A DNA stretch of 64,000 nucleotides from Alphaproteobacteria bacterium (GTDB lineage Bacteria; Myxococcota_A; UBA796; GCA-2862545), in the NCBI GenBank assembly GCA_020632955.1, contig JACKEO010000004.1, positions 186,001 through 250,000 of the forward strand, given 5' to 3'. Shown here one piece after another: positions 14,462 to 23,519 of the stretch (position 1 is the stretch's first letter; every line of letters starts with the position of its first letter). The notes below the pieces were generated by a model. The model had not been told where the DNA came from and did not search any database. It saw nothing but the letters and a program-made list of their open reading frames with translations. The position numbers were made by a program, and so were the translations under genes.

Positions 14462-16756
14462 ATGCGACCCGCCCGCCCCACCCTCCTCGCCGCCCTGCTC
14501 CTGGCCGGCACCGAGGCGCACGCCGCGCCCTTCACCATCGGCTGGGTGGACCCCGCCACGAGCACGTCGACCGGCTGCATCTACAACGACCTGCAGACGG
14601 CGGTGTTCGCGGCCCCTGCCGGCGCCACCATCTACGTCAAGGGCATGAACCCGCTCACCGGGACCATCTTCCTCACCAAGGACGTCACCATCCTCTCGGG
14701 AGACCTCTCGGCGCCGTGCGACGACAACACCGTCTCGCCGCTGTTCGTGGACGCCACGGCGGCACCCCGGGCCTTCACGGTCACCGGAGGGGCCACGGTG
14801 CTCCTCGGCGACCTCCACATCCTCGGTGGCGCGACCGCCGAGGGCGGCGCCCTCTGGCTGGCCTCGGGCACCACGCTGCACCTCAGCCGCACCGACATCA
14901 CCGGCGGCGACGCCATCCGGGGCGGCCAGGTCTTCGTGTCGAGCGGCGCCACCTTCTCGGTGGGCGGCTCGTTGCTCACCGAGGGCACCGCCGACGACGG
15001 CGGCTCGATCTACGTGGACGGCGGCGGCACGGCCATCCTCGAGTTCGACACCATCGCGATGGAGCACACCGCCGACCGCGGCGGCGTCCTCTTCGTGCAG
15101 GGGGAGGCCCTGGTGCGCGACGCCGTGGTGGCCTTCGGCGAGGCCACCGACGGAGGCAACGCCTACCTGGACGGCGGCCGCCTGGAGCTCGACGACGGAT
15201 CGCTGCTCTTCGGGGAGGCCGAGGTCGAAGGAGGGAACGCCTTCGTCACGGGCTCGGGCGCCGAGCTCGTGATGCAGTCCTCGGCCATCTGGGGCGGCAC
15301 GGCGGGCACCGGCGGCGGCGGCGTGCACGTGGGGCCGGGTGCGCGGCTGGCCTCGACCACGGGCTCCTCGTCCGCGATCGTCGGCAACCTGGCACCGGTG
15401 GGCGCCGGCATCTCGGCCCTCGCCGCCGTGATCACGCTGGAGGCCGACGAGCTCCGCGACAACCTCGCCACCGGCGACGGCGGCGCGCTGCACGCCACCA
15501 GCTCGCTGATCACCCTCACGGGCACCACCCTCGGCAACGTGAACCCGGGCTTCGCGAACGAGGCCACCCGCGGCGCCGGCATGTTCGTCTCGGGCGGCAC
15601 GGTGGTCGGGTCGGACGTGCAGCTGCTCGGCAACGTCGCGGCCACGGCGGGGGGCGGCGTCTTCGCCACGGCCGGGGCCTCGGTGACCCTCGACGACGCC
15701 ACGGTGGACGGCAACCAGGCCCCCACGGGCGCCGGCCTCCACCTCGACGCCCTGTCGGCGGCCTCTGCCGCGCTCACCGGGGGCGCCGTGACCGACAACG
15801 CCGCCTCGACGGACGGCGGAGGCGCCTTCGTGGGTGCCACCTGCACGCTCACCCTGGACGACGTGGAGGTGGCGGACAACACCGCCGCCAGCGATGGCGC
15901 GGGCGCCATGGTGGAGGGGGGCACCACCGGCGTGGCCCGCCTCGTGGTGCGCGACACGGCCTTCGAGCGGAACCTGGCCGGTGCCCACGGAGGCGGCGTG
16001 CACGTGCGCTCGGGGGCAGGCACAGACAAGGCAAGGCTCGACGTGGTCCGCGGCGACTTCCTCGACAACGAGGCCGGCATCACCACCAACAGCCGCGGCG
16101 GGGGCATCGGCGTGCAGGGCGGGAGCCTCGTGGTGGACCTGCTCGACGGCAGCACCCTGGAGTGCACGGGCACCTGCCTCACGCTGGACGGCAACGCCGC
16201 CGACCGCGGCGCAGGGCTCGCCGTCTTCGCCGGCGGCGCCGCGAAGGTGCGCCGCGCGGAGGTGCACGACAACACCTCCACGGTGGTGAACACCGGCATC
16301 GGCATCGACGCCGCCTTCGGGTCCACCCTGCTGCTCGAGGACAGCCTGTTCACGGGGAACGCCTGCCCCACCGGGGCGGCCGCCGCCGTGGCCGTGCTCG
16401 CGAGCAGCGTCGGTGACCTGCGCCACAACACGATCCGCGACAACAGCCGCCGCGGCCTGCTCCTGGGCGCGAACTCGATCACCACGCTCCACGCGAACAT
16501 CGTCTTCGACAACAACGCCGGCGTCACCATCGACCCCGCCGCGTCGGCCGTGATGGCCACCTGCAACGACACCCAGGGGTCGGCCCTGACCGGCACGGGC
16601 AACGTGAGCATCGCGCCGGCCTTCGACGCCGGGGGCTTCCCCACGGCGTCGGCGCTGATCGACGCGTGCAGCACCGACCCCGGGATGTCGCTGTCGGGCG
16701 CGAGCCACGCCGACCCGGACGGCAGCGACATGGGGGCGTTCGAGGTGCCGTGGTGA
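14462..16756 (+). CDS. Secreted right-handed beta-helix (Pmp-like) surface protein
   Basis: A 764-residue protein with a signal peptide (positive start, LLAALLLAG, cleavage near AHA-AP). The rest is a repetitive right-handed parallel beta-helix, with short turns rich in GGG, DGG and GAG (TGGGGVHV, TDGGNAYLDGG) about every 20-30 residues, as in chlamydial Pmp and related proteins. It ends with DPDGSDMGAFE, the usual closing strand of such bacterial proteins. It is probably exported to the cell surface or beyond. There is no catalytic motif, so adhesin or polysaccharide-active roles are guesses. Its promoter must lie in 14301-14461. Confidence 0.8.
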   Translation: MRPARPTLLAALLLAGTEAHAAPFTIGWVDPATSTSTGCIYNDLQTAVFAAPAGATIYVKGMNPLTGTIFLTKDVTILSGDLSAPCDDNTVSPLFVDATAAPRAFTVTGGATVLLGDLHILGGATAEGGALWLASGTTLHLSRTDITGGDAIRGGQVFVSSGATFSVGGSLLTEGTADDGGSIYVDGGGTAILEFDTIAMEHTADRGGVLFVQGEALVRDAVVAFGEATDGGNAYLDGGRLELDDGSLLFGEAEVEGGNAFVTGSGAELVMQSSAIWGGTAGTGGGGVHVGPGARLASTTGSSSAIVGNLAPVGAGISALAAVITLEADELRDNLATGDGGALHATSSLITLTGTTLGNVNPGFANEATRGAGMFVSGGTVVGSDVQLLGNVAATAGGGVFATAGASVTLDDATVDGNQAPTGAGLHLDALSAASAALTGGAVTDNAASTDGGGAFVGATCTLTLDDVEVADNTAASDGAGAMVEGGTTGVARLVVRDTAFERNLAGAHGGGVHVRSGAGTDKARLDVVRGDFLDNEAGITTNSRGGGIGVQGGSLVVDLLDGSTLECTGTCLTLDGNAADRGAGLAVFAGGAAKVRRAEVHDNTSTVVNTGIGIDAAFGSTLLLEDSLFTGNACPTGAAAAVAVLASSVGDLRHNTIRDNSRRGLLLGANSITTLHANIVFDNNAGVTIDPAASAVMATCNDTQGSALTGTGNVSIAPAFDAGGFPTASALIDACSTDPGMSLSGASHADPDGSDMGAFEVPW

Positions 16757-16868
16757 GGTGAGGCGCCGGGCGCGGCCTCGCAACCACCGGAGGCGCCCCG
16801 CCACGGCGCCTCCGGCCCCGCCCCGCGGTAGGGACTCCCCAGCACCTCACCCGTCCGGGAGCCCCGCC

Positions 16869-17117
16869 ATGCACGAGGAGCTCGCCACCTTCGACAAGGC
16901 CGTGCGGCGGCTGGCCCACGACACGCTCGTGCACCTCGTGCGGCAGAACGGGCGCGCGCCCCGGCAGGTGCGGGTGGCCGTGCCCGAGGCCTGGGATGCC
17001 ACGGCCTTCGCCGGCGCCCTGGCCGAGACCTACGCGGAGCGCGGCATGCCGGGCGTCGAGGTGGTGGTGCTGACCACGTCGGGGGAGCCGCGGCTGCTGT
17101 CGGTGGTGACGGGGTAG
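16869..17117 (+). CDS. Small hypothetical protein
   Basis: An 82-residue soluble protein starting at ATG 16869 behind GGGAG. A helical first half (EELATFDKAVRRLAHDTLVH) precedes an alpha/beta second half (VRVAVPEAWDATAF, VEVVVLTTSGEPRLL). No family recognised. It lies 112 bp after the beta-helix gene and converges on the next gene with a 16-bp gap. Confidence 0.6.
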   Translation: MHEELATFDKAVRRLAHDTLVHLVRQNGRAPRQVRVAVPEAWDATAFAGALAETYAERGMPGVEVVVLTTSGEPRLLSVVTG

Positions 17118-17133
17118 CGGCGGGGCGGCCGGA

Positions 17134-17598
17134 TCAGGGGAACAGACCGGGGTGCGCGGCCGGCTTGGTGGAGGTGGACGCGAACTCCCCATCCGCCGCC
17201 GGACGGGCGGGACGCTCGCCCTCCAGCAGCTCGCCCACCACGAGCGGACAGTGCACGTCGCGCTCGGCCGGGATGCGAGCGCGGCCTCGGTGGTTGCCGT
17301 CGCGATCGAGGAGCCGGAGCTCGCCGCCCACCTCCTCTACCGCGATCTCCAGCCGACCGTGGTCGTCGGTCCGCGCGATTCGCCCCCCGACCAGCACTTC
17401 GCCGCGGAAGGGCTCGTTGCGCGAGGCCATGAGGACGATGCAGGCGCGCTCGGGGGTCTGGCCGGCGGCCTCGGTTCTCCACGACGACCAGATGCCCACC
17501 AACATCGCCCCCAGGGGGCCGATGACCGTCGCGGCTGTCCCGATCGCGACGATGACCTCCTTCTCCCGCTCGCAGAACTGTCGGATGGTCTCGAACAT
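17134..17598 (-). CDS. Hypothetical membrane-anchored protein
   Basis: A 154-residue protein from ATG 17598, which has GGAG six bases upstream; a longer in-frame reading to 17703 lacks such a site. A membrane helix at about residues 15-35 (VIVAIGTAATVIGPLGAMLV) is followed by a small beta-rich domain (VLVGGRIARTDDHGRLEIAV) and a Pro-rich tail. It is divergent from the cassette that starts at 17742 across a dyad-rich 143-bp gap. It may belong with that cassette, but no family is recognised. Confidence 0.6.
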   Translation of the reverse strand: MFETIRQFCEREKEVIVAIGTAATVIGPLGAMLVGIWSSWRTEAAGQTPERACIVLMASRNEPFRGEVLVGGRIARTDDHGRLEIAVEEVGGELRLLDRDGNHRGRARIPAERDVHCPLVVGELLEGERPARPAADGEFASTSTKPAAHPGLFP

Positions 17599-17647
17599 GA
17601 CGTGCTCCGTGCAGCGTTCACGTAGGGGGTAGCACTGCCAGTTTGCA

Positions 17648-17715
17648 GCCGACAATCGGCATTTCTCCGTTACATCGGAAATACGGTGACGCACTGCATG
17701 CACAGTGAATTACTG
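17648..17715. promoter_or_regulatory. AT-richer divergent promoter region with several dyads
   Basis: The gap between the divergent starts at 17598 and 17742 is clearly more AT-rich than its surroundings. It contains GCCGA-CAA-TCGGC (17648-17660), CACTG-CATGCA-CAGTG (17692-17707) and the overlapping CAGT-GAATT-ACTG (17703-17715). Such stacked inverted repeats suggest operator sites controlling both directions. No binding protein is identified. Confidence 0.5.
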
Positions 17716-17741
17716 TTCGTGATGTTCACCAGGGGCTCGCC

Positions 17742-18887
17742 GTGAGCAACCCGCTCGTCCCCACCCTCGACATCCACTTCAAGGGCCGCGTGCTGGCCCA
17801 CTTCGACTTCCCCGAGACGCGCGTGGCGATCGGGGACGCGATCCCGTCCGCGATCGCGGGCGAGAAGGGACACAAGCGCCAGCGCCTCACGCCCCAGGTC
17901 GCGTGGGTCGTGGCCTTCATCCTGGCGTGGGAGGCGGCGCACCACAGGGACTGCACCGGCGACGCGATCCGCGACACGCCGCTGTACCGGGAGCGCACTC
18001 CGGCCGCCGTGATGATGATGCTCCGTCGCACCAAGCCCTGGATCATCGTCGAGGGACAGCAGACCAAGACCTCGTCGCGCGCACGGGTCAACGTGGGCCG
18101 TGCCCGCTTCTTCGCCGACGACGAGGAGATCACCGGTCGCGACGCACTCGCGCGCCTCACCTCCGCGGCGCCTCCGGTGGCGCAGGGACCCCAGGTGGCA
18201 CCGTGGTCACCCGAGACCCTGGAGGAGCTCCTGCCTCGACTCGAGCAACGCCAACGTTCGAGCGGACTGGGAGCGCTGTCCTCCGACGCGCGGTGGCTCG
18301 ATCCCGACCAAGCCGGGCGCGACTGGCTTCGCACACGACTCCGAGCGGCTGGTGACCGGGTTCGATGGATCAGCTACTCCGCGGTGAGCTGGCGCACGAT
18401 GCTGGGACGGGAGGTCCTGCAGGCTGCGAAGAACGGCGCGAAGGTGCAGGTCCTGCTCCTCGACCCGGCCTCCGAGGGCTTCCGCCGGAAGACGTTGCTC
18501 GAGGCCTGGTCGCCCGACATCCACTCCGAGGCCGAGCGATGGAGCGACCGCTGGCTGCAGGACTGGACGACCACCCGGAGCCAGCACGCGAGCGACATCG
18601 ACGGCAGCCGCCAGAACCTCCAGACGCTCTCGCGACGAGCCTCTGGTGAGAGAGGCTCCATCGACACGCGGCTGTACCCCGACACGCCGCAGCTCTACGG
18701 CATGCTCATCGACGACACGGCGCTCGCGGTGAGTTCGTACTTCCTCGAGGCCACCGAGCGGGGCATGCGGCTGCCCTTCCTCTGCATCGACGACGTCCGC
18801 GAGTCCCCCTGGTCTCCGCTCGCCGCCATCTTCCGCAACTGGTTCGACATACACTTCGCGTTGGGTCGCACTCCGGAGTCCCCATGA
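17742..18887 (+). CDS. PLD-like/DUF5919-like protein with possible N-terminal winged helix
   Basis: A 381-residue protein from GTG 17742. Residues ~45-115 (LTPQVAWVVAFILAWE ... ERTPAAVMMMLRRTKPW) look like a small helical, possibly winged-helix, domain. The C-terminal half recalls the phospholipase D-like fold seen in DUF5919: VRWISYSAVSWRTMLGREVL, then AAKNGAKVQVLLLDP, and later LYGMLIDDTALAVSSYFLE, where a true PLD would have HxK before the hydrophobic-DD stretch. The HKD His/Lys are absent, so catalysis is doubtful. Its stop overlaps the next ATG. First gene of an unfamiliar three-gene cassette. Confidence 0.65.
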   Translation: MSNPLVPTLDIHFKGRVLAHFDFPETRVAIGDAIPSAIAGEKGHKRQRLTPQVAWVVAFILAWEAAHHRDCTGDAIRDTPLYRERTPAAVMMMLRRTKPWIIVEGQQTKTSSRARVNVGRARFFADDEEITGRDALARLTSAAPPVAQGPQVAPWSPETLEELLPRLEQRQRSSGLGALSSDARWLDPDQAGRDWLRTRLRAAGDRVRWISYSAVSWRTMLGREVLQAAKNGAKVQVLLLDPASEGFRRKTLLEAWSPDIHSEAERWSDRWLQDWTTTRSQHASDIDGSRQNLQTLSRRASGERGSIDTRLYPDTPQLYGMLIDDTALAVSSYFLEATERGMRLPFLCIDDVRESPWSPLAAIFRNWFDIHFALGRTPESP

Positions 18888-19627
18888 GCCTCGTCGCCCT
18901 CGTCCGTAGCCAGGAGCGACCCGGGGTCGAGCGGCAGCTCGACGCGCTGGTCGACCATCCCGACGTCCATGGCGCCCTCGTGCTCGTGCCCGCCGACGAA
19001 GACGGCCCCGCCACCGCGCGCCGGGTGCGCGACCGCTACGGTGGCCGCGGGGTGCGCGTGCACACGGTCGATCCGTGGGGGTGGTCGAAGGCGCTCAACG
19101 CGGGCTTCCGCGAGATCGACGCCACGTGGGGTCGCGAGGCCGTGGTGTGGTGCCTCTCGGTGGACGTCCGCTGGGATGCCACGGTGCCCGCAGCCCTCGA
19201 GCAGGCCGCACGGCGCCAGGGCTGCGGCTTCGGCTTCTTCGAGGGTCGTACCGAGCTTCCCTACCTGGTTCCGCGCAACACCTGTGCCGCGTGGACCCAT
19301 GACGCCTGGGTGCGCTTCGGCGGCTTCGACGAAGCGCTCGACGAGGGCCAGGGCATGGAGGACTACGACGCGGTGCTCCGTCTCGCCCGCGACGAGGGAC
19401 GTCTGCCCGAGGCACTGAAGTGCTTCGTCCGTGCCCCTGGCCGAGGCGGTCCGGCCTTCGAGCGCACCGTGCAGCGGGAGACGGCGCGGGTGCTCGCCCT
19501 GGAGGACCGCTATCCGTCCCCCGTGGTGGACCGGGTGACCGCTCACCTTCGCGACCACCTCGCGCTGCTGCACCCGGAAGCGGACGAGAGCCCCTTGAAG
19601 GCCGTCGCCACCGCAGGCACCCGATAG
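18884..19627 (+). CDS. GT-A fold glycosyltransferase-like protein (family 2 type)
   Basis: A 247-residue protein resembling family 2 glycosyltransferases. It shows GWSKALNAGFREI (the usual 'N-x-G' loop), LSVDVRWD where GT2 enzymes carry D-x-D (here S-V-D), and GGFDEALDEGQGMEDYDAVLRL, the G-F-D-E...ED acceptor motif. It lacks a membrane segment, so it should be cytoplasmic. ATG 18884 has GGAG and overlaps the previous stop, so it is translationally coupled to the PLD-like gene. Donor and acceptor are unknown. The altered DxD leaves activity open. Confidence 0.7.
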   Translation: MSLVALVRSQERPGVERQLDALVDHPDVHGALVLVPADEDGPATARRVRDRYGGRGVRVHTVDPWGWSKALNAGFREIDATWGREAVVWCLSVDVRWDATVPAALEQAARRQGCGFGFFEGRTELPYLVPRNTCAAWTHDAWVRFGGFDEALDEGQGMEDYDAVLRLARDEGRLPEALKCFVRAPGRGGPAFERTVQRETARVLALEDRYPSPVVDRVTAHLRDHLALLHPEADESPLKAVATAGTR

Positions 19628-19669
19628 GGACGTGTCGCGCCGGCAACCACACCGGACGAGGGGGAGCGC

Positions 19670-20596
19670 ATGGACGACCAGACGGATCTGCGGGGCCGAT
19701 TCGAGACGGTGCGTACCGAGATCAACGCGGTCCTCGGACCTCGCGCCCGCCTGCACGACGTCCGTCTCGATGGCATGCCGCGGGTGGACAAGACGCCCAC
19801 GCCGGAAGCGCTCACCTGGGTGACGCGCACCGACACGACCGCGAAGGCGGCCGAACGACGGACGCAGCTCGCGGTGAACCGGAGCCACGGACTCGCCGTG
19901 GACTCGGCGTGGACTCGCCACGACAGCGCCTCCGTCCGCGCCTTTCCCACCGACTACGCCGTCGTTCGGGCCGGCTGGGATCTCGGGGAGCATCCCCCCA
20001 TCCTCTCAGCTGGCGCCATCGTGTTCTGCCCGGAGGATCGGGAGGTCCTGCTCCAGATCCGCTCCCAACGGGTGGCCACCTTCCCGGGGTGTGTCCACAC
20101 GCTCGGCGGCAACTACGAGCCCGCCGACGCCCACGACCCCCACGACGACGCGCCCCCTTCGCACCTGGCGCTGCGGCGGTGCGCCCTCCGCGAGGTGCAG
20201 GAGGAGTCAGGTCTCGCCTTCGCCGAGGTGCACGCGGCGCCCGTCCTCGTGTCGGAGGAGACGGAGACCGGCTTCGTGCAGTTCACCTACGCGGGGATCG
20301 CGGTCACCCACGACGAGAAGTCCGACCTGCTGCGACGTCGTCGGGAGGGACGGCTGCCCACGCCCGACGAGGGAGGCTGGCACTTCTTCTCGCTCGACGA
20401 GCTGGCGCGGTGCTTCGAGACCGGCACCCACGCAGGCGTGGAACGCCGCTTCGTGCCATCGGGCGCGATGCAGCTCCTCGCCTGGCTCGGCATGGGCGCG
20501 CCCGACCCTCACCGCCGGCTCCCCATGGCTGCCCAGGCCCTCGAAGCCTACGAGCGCATGCTGCCGCACCTCGATCGGATGCTCGGCACGCGCTGA
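19670..20596 (+). CDS. Nudix hydrolase with N-terminal extension
   Basis: A 308-residue protein. The Nudix box is recognisable as REVQEESGL at residues 174-182 with the upstream GG at 146-147. The segment between them is longer than canonical (an insertion rich in Asp/His/Pro), so the first part of GX5EX7REUXEEXGU is irregular. An N-terminal ~100-residue extension of unknown fold precedes it. Start ATG 19670 has GGGGAG. It lies 42 bp after the glycosyltransferase-like gene on the same strand and probably hydrolyses a nucleoside diphosphate derivative, perhaps a sugar nucleotide. Confidence 0.75.
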   Translation: MDDQTDLRGRFETVRTEINAVLGPRARLHDVRLDGMPRVDKTPTPEALTWVTRTDTTAKAAERRTQLAVNRSHGLAVDSAWTRHDSASVRAFPTDYAVVRAGWDLGEHPPILSAGAIVFCPEDREVLLQIRSQRVATFPGCVHTLGGNYEPADAHDPHDDAPPSHLALRRCALREVQEESGLAFAEVHAAPVLVSEETETGFVQFTYAGIAVTHDEKSDLLRRRREGRLPTPDEGGWHFFSLDELARCFETGTHAGVERRFVPSGAMQLLAWLGMGAPDPHRRLPMAAQALEAYERMLPHLDRMLGTR

Positions 20597-20612
20597 GCCA
20601 CGCACGCCCCCC

Positions 20613-21485
20613 TCAGTCCTCCCGCTCCAGCCGCGCCAGCAGGGCCGAGGTGTCCCACCGCCCGCCGCCCATGCGCTGCACGTCGGCGAAGAACTGGTCG
20701 ACCAGGGCGGCCACCGGCAGGGTGGCGCCCACCTCGCGGGCCTGGGCCATCACGATCCCCAGGTCCTTGCGCATCCAGTCCACCGCGAAGCCGTGCTGGT
20801 ACTCGCCGGCGAGCATGGTCTCCCAGCGGTTGACCATCTGCCACGAGCTCGACGCGCCCTGGGTGATCACGTCCATCACCGCGGGCACGTCGAGGCCGCT
20901 GGCCCGCGCGAGGTGCAGGCCCTCCGCGAGGCTCTGGATGATGCCGGTGGAGCACACCTGGTTCACCATCTTGCAGGTCTGGCCCGCGCCGGAGGGCCCG
21001 ATGCGCCGCACCTGCCGGGCGAAGGCGCGGATGAAGGGCTCGGCGCGGGCGCAGGGCGCCTCGTCGCCGCCGCACATCACCGTGAGCACGCCCTTCTCGG
21101 CGCCGGCCTGCCCGCCCGACACCGGGGCGTCGACGAAGGCGATGCCACGCCCGGCGGCCACCGCGTGCAGCTCGCGGGCCACGGTGGCGCTGGTGGTGGT
21201 GTGGTCGACGTAGAGCGTGCCCTCGGCCATGCCGGCGAAGGCGCCGTGCTCGCCCAGGGTGACCTCGCGCAGATCGTCGTCGGCGCCCACGCACGAGAAG
21301 ACGACCTCGGCACCCGCCGCCGCCTCACGCGGCGTGCCCGCGGCGCGGCCACCGTGCGTGTCGACCCAGCGTGCCGCGCGCTCGGGCGTGCGGTTGAAGA
21401 CCACCACGTCGTGGCCCGCGGCGGCGAGGTGGCCCGCCATGGGCCCGCCCATCACGCCGAGGCCGAGGAAGGCCACCGTCGCCAT
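20613..21485 (-). CDS. 3-hydroxyisobutyrate dehydrogenase family protein
   Basis: A 290-residue beta-hydroxyacid dehydrogenase. The NAD(P) Rossmann motif is FLGLGVMGGPMAGHLAAAGH, the substrate-binding signature is FVDAPVSGGQAGAEKG, and the catalytic Lys lies in GAGQTCKMVNQ. The C-terminal helical dimerisation domain contains the conserved KDLGIVM. Relatives include 3-hydroxyisobutyrate, tartronate semialdehyde and glyoxylate/succinic semialdehyde reductases, so the substrate is uncertain. ATG 21485 has GGAGGT. The gene begins four bases past the leuD stop and is the last gene of the branched-chain operon. Confidence 0.85.
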   Translation of the reverse strand: MATVAFLGLGVMGGPMAGHLAAAGHDVVVFNRTPERAARWVDTHGGRAAGTPREAAAGAEVVFSCVGADDDLREVTLGEHGAFAGMAEGTLYVDHTTTSATVARELHAVAAGRGIAFVDAPVSGGQAGAEKGVLTVMCGGDEAPCARAEPFIRAFARQVRRIGPSGAGQTCKMVNQVCSTGIIQSLAEGLHLARASGLDVPAVMDVITQGASSSWQMVNRWETMLAGEYQHGFAVDWMRKDLGIVMAQAREVGATLPVAALVDQFFADVQRMGGGRWDTSALLARLERED

Positions 21486-21489
21486 CGGC

Positions 21490-22101
21490 CTACCTCCAGC
21501 CCAGGTACGGCAGCTTCGCGGCCGTGGCGCGCACGGCGTCGGCGCGTGCCTGCAGCGTGGCCAGGGGATCGTAGCGACCCGTGAGGAAGGCCTCCCGCGC
21601 CGAGGCCGGGATCTGCGCCGGCCAGGCCTGCGCCCCCACACGCACCACCTCGCCCTCCACGTCGATCGTGACCTGGGCCTGCGGATCCACGTGCACCAGA
21701 TCGGCCAGGGCCCGGATCGTGGCCTCGTCGACCCGCGCACACACGATGCCCAGGGTGGTGCAGTTGCCGAAGAAGATCTCGGCGAAGCTGGTGGCGAGGA
21801 TGCCCTTGATGCCGAAGCGCAGCAGGGCCTGGGGCGCGTGCTCGCGGCTGGACCCGCAGCCGAAGTTGCGGCCCGAGAGCAGCACGCTGGCGCCCGCGTG
21901 GCGGGGGTCGTCGAGGGGGTGGCCCTTCGACCCGCCGTCGGCGGTGAAGCGCTCGTCGTGGAAGGCGTGCGCGCCCAGGCCGTCGAAGGTGACCACCTTC
22001 ATGTACCGGGCCGGGATGATGCGGTCGGTGTCGATGTCGTCGCCGGGCACGTGCACGGCGGTGCCCACCAGGCGGGGGATCGGGGCGAAGGGCTGGGTCA
22101 C
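21490..22101 (-). CDS. leuD: 3-isopropylmalate dehydratase small subunit
   Basis: The 203-residue small subunit of isopropylmalate isomerase, which with LeuC interconverts 2- and 3-isopropylmalate and probably serves citramalate-derived substrates in this operon. Visible are DDIDTDRIIPARYMK near the N-terminus and FGCGSSREHAPQAL, the substrate-recognition loop. GTG 22101 has GGAGGT and overlaps the leuC stop (GTGA), giving tight coupling. Confidence 0.95.
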   Translation of the reverse strand: MTQPFAPIPRLVGTAVHVPGDDIDTDRIIPARYMKVVTFDGLGAHAFHDERFTADGGSKGHPLDDPRHAGASVLLSGRNFGCGSSREHAPQALLRFGIKGILATSFAEIFFGNCTTLGIVCARVDEATIRALADLVHVDPQAQVTIDVEGEVVRVGAQAWPAQIPASAREAFLTGRYDPLATLQARADAVRATAAKLPYLGWR

Positions 22102-23519
22102 GCGGCACCTCCCTGGAGGCCGAAGACCTGCCGGGCGTCGGCCACCTGCCCGGTGACCGCGGCAGCGGCGACCATCACCGGGCTCATCAGCACGGTGCGG
22201 CCCGTGGCCGAGCCCTGGCGGCCCTTGAAGTTGCGGTTGGAGGACGACGCGCAGAGCTGGTCGCCCACGAGCTTGTCGGGGTTCATCGCGAGGCACATGG
22301 AGCACCCGGGCTTGCGCCACTCGAAGCCGGCCTCCTGCAGCACCTGGGCGATGCCCTCGGCCTCGGCCTCGCGCGCCACCTCCCACGACCCCGGCACCAC
22401 CAGGGCCTTCACCCCGGGCGCCACCTTGTGGCCCTTCACGGCGGCCGCGACGGCCCGAAGGTCGCTCAGGCGGCCGTTGGTGCACGAGCCGATGAAGGCC
22501 ACGTCCACGCGCGTGCCCGCCAGCGGCACGCCGGGCTGCAGGCTCATGTGGGCGAGCGCCTCCTGCCAGGTGCCGCGGTCGGCGGCCGGCACGTCGTCGG
22601 CCGAGGGGATGGGCTCGTCGATGCCCAGGGCCTGACCCGGGTTGATGCCCCAGGTGACCGTGGGCGCGATGGCGGAGCCGTCGAGGTGGACCACGTCGTC
22701 GTAGACCGCGTCGGCGTCGCTCGCGAGGCTGCGCCACCAGGTGACGGCGGCCTCCCAGTCCTCGCCCTGGGGCGCGTGGGGACGCCCGCGCAGGAAGGCG
22801 AAGGTGGTGTCGTCGGGGTTGACGTAGCCGACGCGCGCGCCGCCCTCGATGCTCATGTTGCAGAGCGTCATGCGCTCCTCCATGCTCATCGCGTCGACCA
22901 CGTCGCCGGCGAACTCGTAGGCGAAGCCCACGCCGCCGTTCACGCCCAGCGTGCGGATGACGTGCAGGGCCACGTCCTTGGCGTACACGCCCGGCCCGAG
23001 CGCGCCGCTGATCTCCACCCGCCGCACGCGCAGGGGCTCCAGCGCGATGGTCTGGGTGGCGAGCACGTCGCGCACCTGGCTGGTGCCGATGCCGAGCGCG
23101 ATGGCCCCGAAGGCGCCGTGGGTGGACGTGTGGCTGTCGCCACAGGCCACGGTCATGCCCGGCTGGGTGAGTCCGAGCTCGGGCCCGATGATGTGGACGA
23201 TGCCCTGGTGGTCCTGGCCGGCGGCGTGGAAGGCGATGCCGTGCTTCGCCGTGTTCCGCTCCAGGGCCGCGAGCATCGCCTCGGCGAGCGGGTCCTTCAG
23301 CGGCCGGGCCGTGTCGTCGGTGGGCACGATGTGGTCGACCGTGGCCACGGTGCACTGCGGGTAGGCCACGGGCAGGCCCAGCTCGTCGAGCGCGGCGAAG
23401 GCCTGGGGACTGGTGACCTCGTGGACCAGGTGCAGGCCCACGAAGAGCTGGGTGCGACCGTCGGGCAGGGTGCCCACGGTGTGGGCGTCCCAGACCTTGT
23501 GGAAGAGGGTGCGGGGCAT
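22098..23519 (-). CDS. leuC: 3-isopropylmalate dehydratase large subunit
   Basis: A 473-residue aconitase-family large subunit. It starts with TLFHKVWDAHTV. Substrate and cluster motifs include CGDSHTSTHGAFGA, and the [4Fe-4S] ligands are the Cys of FIGSCTNGR and the two in GCSMCLAMN. Full normal length. ATG 23519 overlaps the stop of the preceding malic enzyme gene by one base (TGATG). It partners LeuD encoded immediately downstream. Confidence 0.96.
   Translation of the reverse strand: MPRTLFHKVWDAHTVGTLPDGRTQLFVGLHLVHEVTSPQAFAALDELGLPVAYPQCTVATVDHIVPTDDTARPLKDPLAEAMLAALERNTAKHGIAFHAAGQDHQGIVHIIGPELGLTQPGMTVACGDSHTSTHGAFGAIALGIGTSQVRDVLATQTIALEPLRVRRVEISGALGPGVYAKDVALHVIRTLGVNGGVGFAYEFAGDVVDAMSMEERMTLCNMSIEGGARVGYVNPDDTTFAFLRGRPHAPQGEDWEAAVTWWRSLASDADAVYDDVVHLDGSAIAPTVTWGINPGQALGIDEPIPSADDVPAADRGTWQEALAHMSLQPGVPLAGTRVDVAFIGSCTNGRLSDLRAVAAAVKGHKVAPGVKALVVPGSWEVAREAEAEGIAQVLQEAGFEWRKPGCSMCLAMNPDKLVGDQLCASSSNRNFKGRQGSATGRTVLMSPVMVAAAAVTGQVADARQVFGLQGGAA

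Noticed and set aside
17599..17703. N-terminal extension of the 17134-17598 gene up to 17703
   Set aside because: It would run through the dyad-rich, AT-richer promoter region; the ATG at 17598 has a proper GGAG.
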